Made by a program: the position numbers and the translations under genes. Shown piece by piece: positions 7,541-18,794 of a DNA stretch of 59,143 nt. Source of the DNA: Gammaproteobacteria bacterium (GTDB lineage Bacteria > Pseudomonadota > Gammaproteobacteria > Steroidobacterales > Woeseiaceae). A model generated the notes under the pieces. The model worked only from the letters and a program-made list of their open reading frames with translations. It ran no database searches and was not told the DNA's origin. Within the stretch, counting starts at the first letter, position 1, and the number at the start of each line of letters is the position of its first letter. The DNA is taken from contig JAOUIH010000013.1 in NCBI GenBank assembly GCA_029884165.1, positions 1 to 59,143 on the forward strand. The letters are read 5' to 3'.

Positions 7541-9388
7541 ATGACTGCAGCAGACGCGTTAAAGTACTTCCGAATCAAAGCGTTGTGCGGCCTTGCGCTG
7601 TGCGCGCTGGCGTTCTCCCAGCCGGCGTTCGCGGATGGCTGGCGTTTCGATGGCATCGACCGGGTCATCGCCGTCAGCGATGTGCATGGGGCCTACGACG
7701 CCTTTGTGCGGACACTGCAGAATGCCGGTGTGCTGGATGCGGAGCTGGCCTGGGCGGCGAAGGACACGCATCTCGTGATCACCGGCGACCTGATGGACCG
7801 CGGCCCGGACTCGCGGCCCGTGATGGATCTGCTGATGCGGCTGGAGGGCGAGGCCGGTGCAGCCGGCGGCCAGGTCCACGTGCTGCTCGGCAACCACGAA
7901 GTCATGAACCTGGTCGGCGACCTGCGCTATGTGTCGGCCGGAGAGTACGCAGCGTTCCGGGATGACGAATCGGCCGAGCTGCGCGATCGCTGGTTCACTC
8001 TTTACCGGCAGTCGCATTCCAATGGCGACGAGGCGGGACTCAGGGCGAAGTTCGACGACGGCCGGCCCGCGGGCTTCTTCGCGCACCGCGCGGCGTTCGC
8101 GCCCGATGGCGAATACGGCCGCTGGCTGCTCGGCAAGCCGTTGCTCGTCGTCATCAACGATACGGCCTACGTGCACGGCGGGCTGTCTCCGCGCGTCGCC
8201 GAAATGGGCCTGGACGGCGTGAACGGGCTGATGAAGAACGAGGTCGGCGAGTATGCGCGCGCGATGAACATGCTGATGGCCGCGGGCCTGCTCGATCCAG
8301 TCGTGAATTTCTACGATCACGCCGAGGTCCTGGCCGCCATTCCGCCGTCCGATGACCGTTCGCCCGAGCTGGTCGCGGCAATCGAGACGGTCACGCGGCT
8401 CAGCGACGCCGCGATACACCAGCTCGATTCACCGCTCTGGTACCGGGGCAACGTCGGCTGCCCGGCGCCGATCGAGATCGACCGGCTGCAGCCGGTACTC
8501 GATCGCATCGGTGCCGACCGCGTCGTGATCGGCCACACGCCGACCGTCGGCCGGCAGGTGCTCTCGCGTTTCAACGGCAGGGTCGTCGAGATCGACACCG
8601 GCATGCTCAGCGACTATTACCATGGCAGCGGCAACGCTCTCCTGGTCGAAGGCGACCGGCTGCAGGTCATACGCGAGCGCGGCGCCGGCCCCTTGGCCGT
8701 GGCCGATCATCCGCGCCGCGTCGGACTGCGGGACGAGGACATCAGCGCCGAAGACATCGAGAGCATCATGGCGTCCGGGCAGGTGCTCGAGAGCGAGACC
8801 GTTGCCGGCGACGTCCGGCGCGTGAAACTCGCAGGGCCGGAGGGCAGCGTCCATGCGCTGTTCCGGCCCAATCCTCGCGATCGCGGTTTTGTGCCGGAAC
8901 TGGCAGCCTACCGGCTGGACCGGCACCTCGAACTGGACATGGTGCCGGTGACGGTGTCGCGCCAGATCGACGGCCAGGACGGCACGCTGCAGTTCATCCC
9001 CGCAGCGACGATGACGGAAGCGCTGCGGGTCGAGCGTCGGCGCGGCAGTTCGGCCTGGTGCCCGCTGCCCGAGCAATGGAACGCGATGTACGTCTTCGAC
9101 GTCCTCATACACAACGCCGGGCGCAGCCAGGACCAGATCATCTACAGCCAGGAAAGCTGGCAGCTGATGCTGTCAGGGCACGATCGCGCGTTCGAGGCCA
9201 GCCGCTCGCGGCCGCCATATCTCGGCAGTGTCGAACTCGTCATCGGTTCGGTCTGGCAGGACAAGCTGCGGTCCCTGGACGAGTCCCTCATCGAGGAACT
9301 GCTCGGTGACGTGCTCGACCGCCGGCGTCTCCGGGCGCTGGAGCAGCGCCGGGACGGGTTGTTGAAGGATGCCGGCGCCGGCCGCTGA
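7541..9388 (+). CDS. Secreted PPP-type metallophosphatase fused to a C-terminal kinase-like domain
   Basis: A 615-residue protein with a signal peptide (about 1-32). The calcineurin-like phosphatase domain (about 40-375) has all core motifs: SDVHG (46-50), GDLMDRG (82-88), GNHE (117-120), HGG (212-214) and GHTP (331-334), as in Shewanella-like/PPP phosphatases. From about 425 a second domain resembles FAM20/HipA-type kinases: ELAAYRLDRHLELDMVPVTV (453-472), then FDVLIHNAGRSQDQ (519-532) and LMLSGHDRAF (542-551). The usual NxDR catalytic aspartate is replaced by glycine (NAGR), so the domain may be inactive or differently wired. The ATG at 7541 has an AAGGAAGG site. The neighbouring CotH-like kinase gene is divergent. 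Confidence 0.72.
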   Translation: MTAADALKYFRIKALCGLALCALAFSQPAFADGWRFDGIDRVIAVSDVHGAYDAFVRTLQNAGVLDAELAWAAKDTHLVITGDLMDRGPDSRPVMDLLMRLEGEAGAAGGQVHVLLGNHEVMNLVGDLRYVSAGEYAAFRDDESAELRDRWFTLYRQSHSNGDEAGLRAKFDDGRPAGFFAHRAAFAPDGEYGRWLLGKPLLVVINDTAYVHGGLSPRVAEMGLDGVNGLMKNEVGEYARAMNMLMAAGLLDPVVNFYDHAEVLAAIPPSDDRSPELVAAIETVTRLSDAAIHQLDSPLWYRGNVGCPAPIEIDRLQPVLDRIGADRVVIGHTPTVGRQVLSRFNGRVVEIDTGMLSDYYHGSGNALLVEGDRLQVIRERGAGPLAVADHPRRVGLRDEDISAEDIESIMASGQVLESETVAGDVRRVKLAGPEGSVHALFRPNPRDRGFVPELAAYRLDRHLELDMVPVTVSRQIDGQDGTLQFIPAATMTEALRVERRRGSSAWCPLPEQWNAMYVFDVLIHNAGRSQDQIIYSQESWQLMLSGHDRAFEASRSRPPYLGSVELVIGSVWQDKLRSLDESLIEELLGDVLDRRRLRALEQRRDGLLKDAGAGR

Positions 9389-9391
9389 TCC

Positions 9392-9406
9392 GCCGAGCGA
9401 CTCGGC
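9392..9406. terminator. Short hairpin after the phosphatase gene
   Basis: GCCGAG-CGA-CTCGGC forms a perfect 6-base-pair stem a few bases after the stop at 9388, between convergent genes. There is no T-run, so intrinsic termination is uncertain. Confidence 0.3.
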
Positions 9407-9490
9407 ACGCGCGCGCCGCCGGCCACGAATTATTTCCCACCGGGCCCTGGCGAAACGCCGGTAAGCCGCAGCGCGCGGCGGGACAACGCC

Positions 9491-9952
9491 TCAGTCGACG
9501 ACGGCGATGCAGTCGATCTCGACGCGGGCGCCGAGAGCGAGTCCGTTTGCGCCGAAGGCGCTGCGCGCCGGCGGATTCTTGAAATATGTCCGGTAAACGT
9601 CGTTCATCGCGGGCCATTCGCTCATGTCGGCGAGGAACACCGTGCACTTGACGATCCGGTCCATCGACGAGCCGAACTGCTCGACGACGGCCTTGATGTT
9701 CTCCATCGTCTGGCGGGTCTCCGCCTGGATGCCGCCCGGAACGAGTTCGTTCTTGCCCGGCGCGTTGCCGAGGTTGCCGGAGATATAAAGCGTGTGATCG
9801 ACCTGGACGGCCGACGAGAACGGCAGGCCGAGGTTCTCGGTGCCGGGCATGTTGTGATAAGTGATCCTGGGCACGTCATTCTCCGGTGCTTGCGCCTGGC
9901 AGGCCGATACCGCCAGCGCAGTAAACAAAAAGGCGATTGCGGGTAATCGCAT
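9491..9952 (-). CDS. RidA-family (YjgF/UK114) protein with lipoprotein signal
   Basis: A 153-residue RidA-fold protein. RidA enzymes are normally cytoplasmic deaminases of reactive enamines/imines. Here a leader ends in the lipobox AVSAC (cysteine 18), so the protein should be anchored in the periplasm. The RidA core is intact: GTENLGLPFSSAVQVDHTLYISG, the PARSAFG segment with the carboxylate-binding arginine (130), and glutamate 145 in RVEIDCIAVV. It is last in the minus-strand set behind the GMC oxidoreductase, with a 10-base gap, so it is probably in the same transcript. A role tied to the dehydrogenase product is inferred only from position. Confidence 0.87.
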   Translation of the reverse strand: MRLPAIAFLFTALAVSACQAQAPENDVPRITYHNMPGTENLGLPFSSAVQVDHTLYISGNLGNAPGKNELVPGGIQAETRQTMENIKAVVEQFGSSMDRIVKCTVFLADMSEWPAMNDVYRTYFKNPPARSAFGANGLALGARVEIDCIAVVD

Positions 9953-9962
9953 TATCCGGTCC

Positions 9963-11633
9963 TCAGATCCGGTTTGCGCGTGCGGCCTGGGCGATATGTT
10001 CGGCTGCCCGGAACGCGAGCGCCATGATCGTCATCGTCGGCTGGCCGCGGCCCGAGGTCACCATGCTAGATCCGTCGCAGATGAACAGGTTCGCCACGTC
10101 GTGGCTGCGGTGGTAGCGGTCGACGACCGAACTCGACGGGTCGTCGCCCATGCGACAGGTGCCGAGCAGGTGCGCGCTGCCATTCTGCGCATGCACCGGG
10201 TTACTCCAGCGCTGCAACGCGCCCGCGGCATCCATCATCTGCTCCGCATATTTCTGCATGAACAGCGCGTTGGCCATGTCGTCGTCGTGATCGCGATAGG
10301 TGAAGCGCAGCGACGGCCGGCCCCATTTATCCTTATGGGTCGGATCCAGCGTTACGTTGTTCCGGTCCAGCGGCAACGAGGTCGCATTGCACGCAATCGT
10401 CATGCGGCGATTGAAGTCGTGTGCCAGCCGGTCCTTGTATTCCGCACCCCAGCGCTGGCCAGTCGGATTGTGCATCAGGCCGTACATGATGGGCGTTGCC
10501 GCCAGGAAAGGCCGCGCGTCGTAGCCGCCGCCGCCATAGAAACCGCGCGAGGGATCCGACTCGTAGTGATCGTGCACGATGCGCGTGCACTGGATGCTCT
10601 TCCAGTCGTTGAGCGGCTGCTCGAACACGCCGTGTACCAGCGCGTGTGCGTTGAACATCAGGTTGCGGCCGACGAATCCGCTCGAATTCGCCAGGCCGTT
10701 CGGGTGCTGCGGGTTGGCCGACATCAGCAGCAGTCGCGAGGTCTCGGCCCCATTCGCCGATACGATCACCGCGCGCGCCTTCTGTCCGCGCTGGTTTCCC
10801 TCCGGATCGATGTACTCGACCTCGTCGACCCGGCCTTCGGTTCCCAGCTTGAGGTTGTAGACAGCGCACTCGGCGCGTATCTCGCAGTTGCCGCTGGCAA
10901 GAGCCTGCGGAATCATTGCGACCAGCGTGGACGACTTGGCGCCGACTTCGCAGCCGAAGCCCATGCAATAGCCGCAATGAATGCAGGCGGCGCGGCCGTT
11001 GTGAGGCTGGGACAGGATCGCGACCGGGGCCGGCTGCGGGTGCAGCCCGATTGCCTTCGCGCCCTTCTCGAGCAGCGCTCCCGAGGACTTGATCGGCATC
11101 GGCGGCACCGGGAATGGCTTCGAGCGCGGCGAGTCGAAGGGCCCCGGTGCGCCGGAGACGCCGATTTCCCAGTCGACCCTGGTGTAATAGGGCTCGAGTT
11201 CCTCGTAGCTGATCGGCCAGTCCGCGAAGTTCGTGCCGCTGATCTGGCCCAGCGCGCTGCGTTCCCTGAAGTCGATCTCGCGGAGCCGCCAGAAGTTGGC
11301 GCTGAAGTGAACGCTGGTGCCGCCGACGCCCTGGACGTAATCGCCCGGCGCGCCGCCGCCCTGCGGAACCTCGGCGACCTTGGATTCGTCGTCTCGGAAG
11401 GTCTGCTTGTCGACCTCCGGCGGGCCGCCGTTGAGCTCGCCTTGCAGCAGCACCGCGAACTCGTCGTGGCTGAAGTCCGACGCCTGCCGGAACGGCCCCT
11501 GTTCCAGCACGACGACGCTGAAGCCGGCCGTGGACAGCTCTTTCGCGAGTATGCCGCCGGCCGAACCGGAGCCGACGATGACGAAGTCGACGGTCTCGTC
11601 GAGCGCAAATGTCGTCATGTTGTCAGTCGCCAT
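9963..11633 (-). CDS. GMC-family flavoprotein, gluconate 2-dehydrogenase large-subunit-like
   Basis: A 556-residue GMC oxidoreductase. The FAD-binding GSGSAGG is at residues 21-27. A cysteine-rich segment CIHCGYCMGFGCEVGAKSS, typical of gluconate/2-ketogluconate dehydrogenase large subunits, lies in the middle. The C-terminal block holds HLLGTCRMGDD and RGQPTMTIMALAFRAAEHI. It should oxidise a sugar acid or alcohol and pass electrons to the respiratory chain; the substrate is unknown. The ATG at 11633 overlaps the preceding gene's stop by 11 bases and has a GGAG site, giving translational coupling to the small subunit. The cytochrome c partner usual in this enzyme class is not encoded nearby. 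Confidence 0.88.
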   Translation of the reverse strand: MATDNMTTFALDETVDFVIVGSGSAGGILAKELSTAGFSVVVLEQGPFRQASDFSHDEFAVLLQGELNGGPPEVDKQTFRDDESKVAEVPQGGGAPGDYVQGVGGTSVHFSANFWRLREIDFRERSALGQISGTNFADWPISYEELEPYYTRVDWEIGVSGAPGPFDSPRSKPFPVPPMPIKSSGALLEKGAKAIGLHPQPAPVAILSQPHNGRAACIHCGYCMGFGCEVGAKSSTLVAMIPQALASGNCEIRAECAVYNLKLGTEGRVDEVEYIDPEGNQRGQKARAVIVSANGAETSRLLLMSANPQHPNGLANSSGFVGRNLMFNAHALVHGVFEQPLNDWKSIQCTRIVHDHYESDPSRGFYGGGGYDARPFLAATPIMYGLMHNPTGQRWGAEYKDRLAHDFNRRMTIACNATSLPLDRNNVTLDPTHKDKWGRPSLRFTYRDHDDDMANALFMQKYAEQMMDAAGALQRWSNPVHAQNGSAHLLGTCRMGDDPSSSVVDRYHRSHDVANLFICDGSSMVTSGRGQPTMTIMALAFRAAEHIAQAARANRI

Positions 11634-12216
11634 TCTGTTCGCTCCGGACGAATTCCGCATCGTAGTAACCGAAGGGCGGGCTCCAGGCGCCATGTCCCTC
11701 GAAGCCGATCAGCTTCCAGCCGACGTTGTCGCGATTGCCGCCGTAGGAACTCATCGCGAAGAAGCCCATGATCGTCAGCGCGCGGGTGAGTTCGAAGAAC
11801 GCATTGCGGTCGTGGGTTTCCAGGTAGCTGTCCTGCTCGGCTTCGTCGAGGTCCGAGAAGCGCTCGGCGCCCGGATACGCCGCCGCGACGTCCGCCTGGA
11901 ATTCCTGCAGGGCGCCGCCCAGCATTCCATGCGCCCATTGCAGCGGGCCGCCGAGGACCTTGTCCATGAAATACAGGACGCCGGCCTCGCGCGCGCCGGG
12001 CGTGTCCGTCGTAGGCAGGATGCGGGCGGACAGGGCGTCGAGCTCGCGGGCTTCGGCGGCGCCGAGCGTCGTGAAAGCTTCGCCTGCGTCGCGGGCCGAG
12101 CAGGCTGCGCCCGCCGCCGCCATGATGGCTGGCGTGCCGAGCCTGATGAGCGAACTGCCCGCGAGCGTGCCCGAGGCGCATACGAAATCGCGCCGGTTGA
12201 TCGATTCGACCGTCAT
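11623..12216 (-). CDS. Gluconate 2-dehydrogenase subunit 3-like protein, Tat-exported
   Basis: A 197-residue protein of the gluconate 2-dehydrogenase subunit 3 group. The start at 12216 has a GGGGGAG site and gives an N-terminus with a twin-arginine motif (NRRDFV) and hydrophobic stretch; the longer upstream frame crosses the promoter region. The body has the typical LSARILPTTDTPGAREAGVLYFMDKVL and GGNRDNVGWKLIGF segments. In known systems this subunit carries the flavoprotein across the membrane through the Tat pathway. It is the first gene of a minus-strand operon with the GMC subunit and the RidA-like lipoprotein. Confidence 0.87.
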   Translation of the reverse strand: MTVESINRRDFVCASGTLAGSSLIRLGTPAIMAAAGAACSARDAGEAFTTLGAAEARELDALSARILPTTDTPGAREAGVLYFMDKVLGGPLQWAHGMLGGALQEFQADVAAAYPGAERFSDLDEAEQDSYLETHDRNAFFELTRALTIMGFFAMSSYGGNRDNVGWKLIGFEGHGAWSPPFGYYDAEFVRSEQNGD

Positions 12217-12281
12217 TGAGCTCCCCCAGGAGGTGTTTCCTGGGAAGGCAAAGTAGCACAGGACCTGCGCCAAGTCCCCAA

Positions 12282-12320
12282 ACAGTCGCGGGGCGTCGCA
12301 TCGCCCGACTGTTATATGAT
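12282..12320 (+). promoter_or_regulatory. Candidate operator and -10 box upstream of the purine operon
   Basis: An inverted repeat, ACAGTCG (12282-12288) and CGACTGT (12306-12312), encloses a smaller GGCG/CGCC pair. It abuts a -10-like TATGAT at 12315-12320. The start of uraH is 30 bases further on. This layout fits a repressor or activator site overlapping the promoter of the purine-catabolism operon; it is also close to the divergent dehydrogenase operon. No regulator gene for it is present in the window. Confidence 0.4.
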
Positions 12321-12349
12321 TGCGGTAGCGGACAGGCCGGGAGATATGG

Positions 12350-12697
12350 ATGGGGCGGCTGACGACACACGTTCTCGACACGGCCAGCGGGCGGCCCGGG
12401 GCGGGCATCGAGGTCCGGCTCTACTCGACCGGGAGCGATCGCCGGCTGGTCGCGACCGCTCGCACCAACGCCGACGGGCGTACCGACGGGCCGCTGCTCG
12501 AGGGTGCGGCGCTCGGCAGCGGCACTTATGAACTCGAATTCCTGGTCGGCCCGTATTTCGAGGACTCCGGAGCCGAGCTGTCGGATCCGCCGTTTCTCGA
12601 TACCGTCGTCATTCGCGTCGGTCTCGAGGCCGGTCGGCACTACCACGTGCCGCTGCTGGTCTCCCCCTGGGGCTACACGACCTACCGCGGCAGTTGA
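12350..12697 (+). CDS. uraH: 5-hydroxyisourate hydrolase (transthyretin-like)
   Basis: A 115-residue HIU hydrolase: converts 5-hydroxyisourate, the urate oxidase product, to OHCU. The N-terminal signature THVLDTASGRPG is at residues 6-17 (catalytic histidine 7), and the C-terminal HVPLLVSPWGYTTYRGS ends in the diagnostic YRGS tetrapeptide (112-115). The length is standard and no signal peptide is present. It is the first gene of the purine operon. xdhA follows 17 bases after its stop. Confidence 0.96.
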   Translation: MGRLTTHVLDTASGRPGAGIEVRLYSTGSDRRLVATARTNADGRTDGPLLEGAALGSGTYELEFLVGPYFEDSGAELSDPPFLDTVVIRVGLEAGRHYHVPLLVSPWGYTTYRGS

Positions 12698-12714
12698 GGC
12701 GGCCGCGTACCCGG

Positions 12715-14218
12715 ATGGCGGCCGTCGACACCACAGCGGAGGGAGCAGGCACCGTCAGGTTCGTCCTCGACGGCGAGATCGTCGAGCTCCACGATGTCGA
12801 TCCCAATCGCACGCTGCTGCAGTGGCTGCGCGACGATCTGCGCCGCACCGGCACAAAGGAGGGCTGCGCGGAAGGCGACTGCGGCGCATGCACCGTCGTC
12901 GTCGGCGAACTCGATCGCGACGATTCGACGATCCGGCTCCGGGCGGTCAATTCGTGCATTCGATTCCTCGCTACGCTCGACGGCAAGGAACTCATCACGG
13001 TCGAGAGCCTCAGGGACGCGGACGGCTCGCTGCACCCGGTGCAGCAGGCGCTGGTCGAGAACCACGGCTCGCAGTGCGGCTTCTGCACGCCGGGCTTCGT
13101 CATGTCGCTCCTCGCCCTGTTCAAGAACGCCGACAGGCCGGGCCGGATCGAGATCGACGACGCGCTGGCCGGCAACCTCTGCCGCTGCACCGGTTACCGC
13201 CCGATCGTCGCGGCGGCCACGCGCATGTACCAACTGGCGGACCCTGCGGACGCCGACTGGTTGCGCCGGCCTGGCCGGCCGGGCGAGGCGCCGCCGGCGG
13301 ATCGCCTCGAACGGCTGCGCTCCATCGCACGCGAGCAGGCGACCTGTGTCGGCTCGGGCGACCACCGCCTGTACGCGCCCCGGGACGCCGGCGAACTCGC
13401 GACTCTGCTCGCGGCGCACCCGTCGGCGCTGCTGCTGGCCGGCGGCACCGACGCCGCGCTCCAGGTCACGAAGCAGCTGCGGGAATTCGAAACGATAATC
13501 TACACCGGCAATGTCGCCGAGCTGCTGTGTATCGAAAACGGGCCGGACGGCATCGAGATCGGCGCGGCGGTGACGCTTGCGGATGCGGTCCCTGTCATCG
13601 TCGGGCACTACCCGGAGCTGGAGGAGCTGTTCCTGCGTTTCGCATCGCCGCCGATACGCAATGCGGCGACGCTCGGCGGCAACGTCGCGAATGCCTCCCC
13701 GATCGGTGACTCGATGCCCGCGCTGCTGGTGCTCGACTGCGAACTGAGCTTGCAGGGTGCCGCCGGTACGCGTGTGTTGCCGCTAGCGGAGTTCTATCTC
13801 GGCTATCGCAAGACGGCGCTGCAGCCCGGTGAATTCCTGCGCAGCATTCGCATCCCGGCGCGATCCGCGGGCGATCTCGTGAAGAGTTACAAGGTGTCGA
13901 AGCGTTTCGACCAGGACATATCCGCTGTCTGCGGCGCGTTTCGCCTGCGATTTTCCGGCGATCGAGTAACGGAGGCGCGCGTGGCCTATGGCGGCATGGC
14001 TGCGACCCCGGCGCGCGCGCTCGATTGCGAGTCGGCACTCGCCGGCGCGGTCTTCGACGAGGCGGCCGTCGAGCAGGCGATGCAGGCGCTGGCGCGCGAC
14101 TACGAACCGATCAGCGACATGCGCGCGAGCGCGGCATACCGCATGCGCATCGCAGCGAACCTGTTGCGCAGGCTTTACCTGGAATACAGCGGCAATGCGG
14201 CCGTCGGAGTCTACGCCC

Positions 14219-14232
<14 letters not shown>
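12715..14232 (+). CDS. xdhA: Xanthine dehydrogenase small subunit (2Fe-2S and FAD)
   Basis: A 505-residue subunit of xanthine dehydrogenase, which oxidises hypoxanthine and xanthine to urate with NAD+. Plant-type 2Fe-2S ligands C51, C56, C59 and C81; second 2Fe-2S cluster C121, C124, C156 and C158 (QCGFC and CRCTGYRP). The FAD domain follows (about 220-400; LLAGGTDAALQV and LGGNVANASPIGDSMPALL), then the CO-dehydrogenase flavoprotein C-terminal domain. The ATG at 12715 is taken; a TTG at 12694 overlapping the uraH stop is an alternative. It overlaps xdhB by 14 bases. Confidence 0.95.
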
Positions 14233-16523
<2,291 letters not shown>

Positions 16524-16531
<8 letters not shown>

Positions 16532-17585
16532 ATGGCTCGGGGACGCGCTGGCGCTTGCCCGCGACGGGCGCCGTGCAGTGCTGGTGACGGTGGCGGCCGT
16601 CCGCGGGTCGGCGCCGCGCGAAATCGGCGCGCGGATGCTCGTGACCGACGCTGAGACGGTCGGCACCATAGGCGGCGGCCAGCTCGAATACCGCTGTGCG
16701 GAAATTGCCTGCGATGCGCTGCGGCAGCCGGGTACGGCGCGCCTGCGCCGTTTCCCGCTGGGCGCGGATTGCGGACAGTGCTGCGGCGGCGTGGTCGACG
16801 TGCTGTTCGAGCCGCTCGACGGATCGGCCGCGTGGCTTGCCGCCGCCGGTCGGCTCCGGTCCGAGGGCACACCCTGTGCGCTGCTCGCGCGCTTCGACGG
16901 CAATGGCCTGGCGCACGCCGTGGTAACGGCGAGCGGCGTAGTCGCGGGCGATTGGGCGGCATGGCCAGACGCGGCAACGCTCGCGCTGGCGCGCAGGTCA
17001 CTGTCCGAACGGCGGACGATGTGCAACCGGCTGGCGAGCGGCATAGTGCTGGTCGAGCCGCTGGCGCACAGCGATTTCGTGATCGCGGTCTTTGGCGCCG
17101 GTCACGTGGGCGCAGCGACTGTCGGCGTACTGGCGACGCTCGACGCGAGCATTCGCTGGATCGACTCACGGCGCGAATTCCTGCCCGCGCGCGTGCCCTG
17201 CAACGTGCAGACGCTGTGGAGCGATGCGCCCGCCCGCGAGGTGGCGGCGCTGCCGCCCGGTGCATACTGCCTAGTCATGACCCACAGCCATCCGCTGGAC
17301 CTCGAGATCTGCGGCCGGGTGCTGGAGCGTGGCGACCTGGCCTACCTCGGGCTGATCGGCTCACGCTCGAAGCGGCGGCGCTTCGAACAGCGGCTGGCCG
17401 CCGCCGGGTACACTCGACTCGAGCGCCTGACCTGCCCGATCGGGATCGCCGGCGTCACGGGCAAGGCGCCGTCCGAAATCGCGATCGCGACGGCCGCCGA
17501 GTTGCTCAAGCTGCGTGGCGAGCGGCAGGCAGCGGCCGCGGCGCCGATCGCAGACCTGGGCCCGTTCGCGGGCAGGAGAGCCTGA
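16524..17585 (+). CDS. xdhC: Xanthine dehydrogenase accessory protein XdhC
   Basis: A 353-residue Moco chaperone that loads sulfurated molybdenum cofactor onto XdhB. N-terminal CoxI-type domain (ALARDGRRAVLVTVAAVRGSAPREIGARM, then GTIGGGQLEY) and C-terminal XdhC Rossmann domain (VFGAGHVG; GLIGSRSKRRRF; CPIGIAGVTGKAPSEIAIATAAELL). It starts 8 bases before the end of xdhB and ends 3 bases before puuD, so it belongs to the same transcript. Confidence 0.95.
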
Positions 17586-17588
17586 ACG

Positions 17589-18794
17589 ATGGAAGCATAC
17601 CTGGCCGACTGGCTGAACCTGCTGGCTCGCTGGCTGCATTTCGTGACCGGCATCGCGTGGATCGGCTCGTCGTTCTATTTCATCTGGCTCGATAACCATC
17701 TCGAGGCGCCGGCGGAGCCGGCCGACGGGGACAAGGGCGTCGGCGGGGAACTCTGGGCCGTGCACGGCGGCGGCTTCTACCATGCGCAGAAATACCGGGT
17801 TGCGCCAACGCGGCTGCCGGCGACCTTGCACTGGTTCAAATGGGAGGCTTACACGACCTGGCTGTCCGGCATGTTCATGCTCGCGCTCGTCTACTGGTAC
17901 GGCGCGGACGTGTACCTGGTCGATCGCCAGGTCGCGGACCTGTCAGGAACGGTCGCGATCGGCAGCGCGATCGCGCTGCTTGCCGGCGGCTGGTTCGTCT
18001 ACGACCTGCTGTGCCGGTCGCCGCTGGGCTCGCGCGAGGGGCCCCTCGCGGCCGTGCTGTTCGTGCTGGTTGCGCTGCTCGCCTGGGGCGTCTGCCAGCT
18101 CTACGGCGGGCGCGGCGCCTACATGCACTTCGGGGCGGTCCTCGGCACGATCATGGTGGCGAACGTTTTCTTCGTGATCATTCCCGGGCAACGCGCGATG
18201 GTCGACGCCGCTGCGCGGGGTGAAGTGCCGGACCCGACGCCCGGCATCAAGGGGAAGCAGCGCTCGGTCCACAACACCTATTTCACATTGCCCGTGCTGT
18301 TCGTCATGACCAGCAGCCACTATTCGATGACCTGGGGACACGAGTACAACTGGGCGATCCTGATCGCGATTTCGCTGGCGGGTGCGCTGATCAGGACCTG
18401 GTTCGTCGCGCGCCACAAGGGAGCCGCATCGCCCGCGACGATCGTCATCGCGGTCGCCCTGCTGCTCGCCGTAGCGGCTGCGATCGCGCCGCGATCGCGG
18501 GCAGCCGATGCTGCCGCTGCGACGGGCGCCACGATACGTGACGTCCGCGTGGTGATCGAGCACCGTTGCGTGACCTGCCACTCCGAGTCGCCCAGCTTCG
18601 CGGCATTTCCCGCACCGCCCGGCGGCGTCGTGTTCGACAACGACGAGCAGATACTCGCCGAGGCGGGCCGCATCCACCAGCAGGCGGTCCTGACGCGGGC
18701 GATGCCCATCGGCAACCTGACGGAGATGACGGACGACGAGCGGGCGCTGATCGACGCCTGGTACGGTTCGCTGGCAAGCTCGGATGAAGACTGA
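17589..18794 (+). CDS. puuD: Membrane urate oxidase (PuuD type) with C-terminal cytochrome c domain
   Basis: A 401-residue integral membrane urate hydroxylase producing 5-hydroxyisourate. About eight transmembrane segments cover residues 10-300; histidines in LHFVTGIAWIGSSFYFIWLDNHL and VHNTYFTLPVLFVMTSSHYSMTW are typical. A periplasmic cytochrome c domain follows with one heme motif CVTCH (327-331) and a distal methionine probably in TRAMPIGN. Electrons would go to the respiratory chain rather than to oxygen as in uricase. It lies between xdhC and uraD, overlapping uraD by 11 bases. Confidence 0.95.
   Translation: MEAYLADWLNLLARWLHFVTGIAWIGSSFYFIWLDNHLEAPAEPADGDKGVGGELWAVHGGGFYHAQKYRVAPTRLPATLHWFKWEAYTTWLSGMFMLALVYWYGADVYLVDRQVADLSGTVAIGSAIALLAGGWFVYDLLCRSPLGSREGPLAAVLFVLVALLAWGVCQLYGGRGAYMHFGAVLGTIMVANVFFVIIPGQRAMVDAAARGEVPDPTPGIKGKQRSVHNTYFTLPVLFVMTSSHYSMTWGHEYNWAILIAISLAGALIRTWFVARHKGAASPATIVIAVALLLAVAAAIAPRSRAADAAAATGATIRDVRVVIEHRCVTCHSESPSFAAFPAPPGGVVFDNDEQILAEAGRIHQQAVLTRAMPIGNLTEMTDDERALIDAWYGSLASSDED

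Noticed and set aside
9861..11771. Long plus-strand open frame (over 600 codons) opposite the GMC oxidoreductase
   Set aside because: Translation is arginine/histidine-rich with no domain; it mirrors the codon pattern of the real gene. High GC makes such antisense frames common here.
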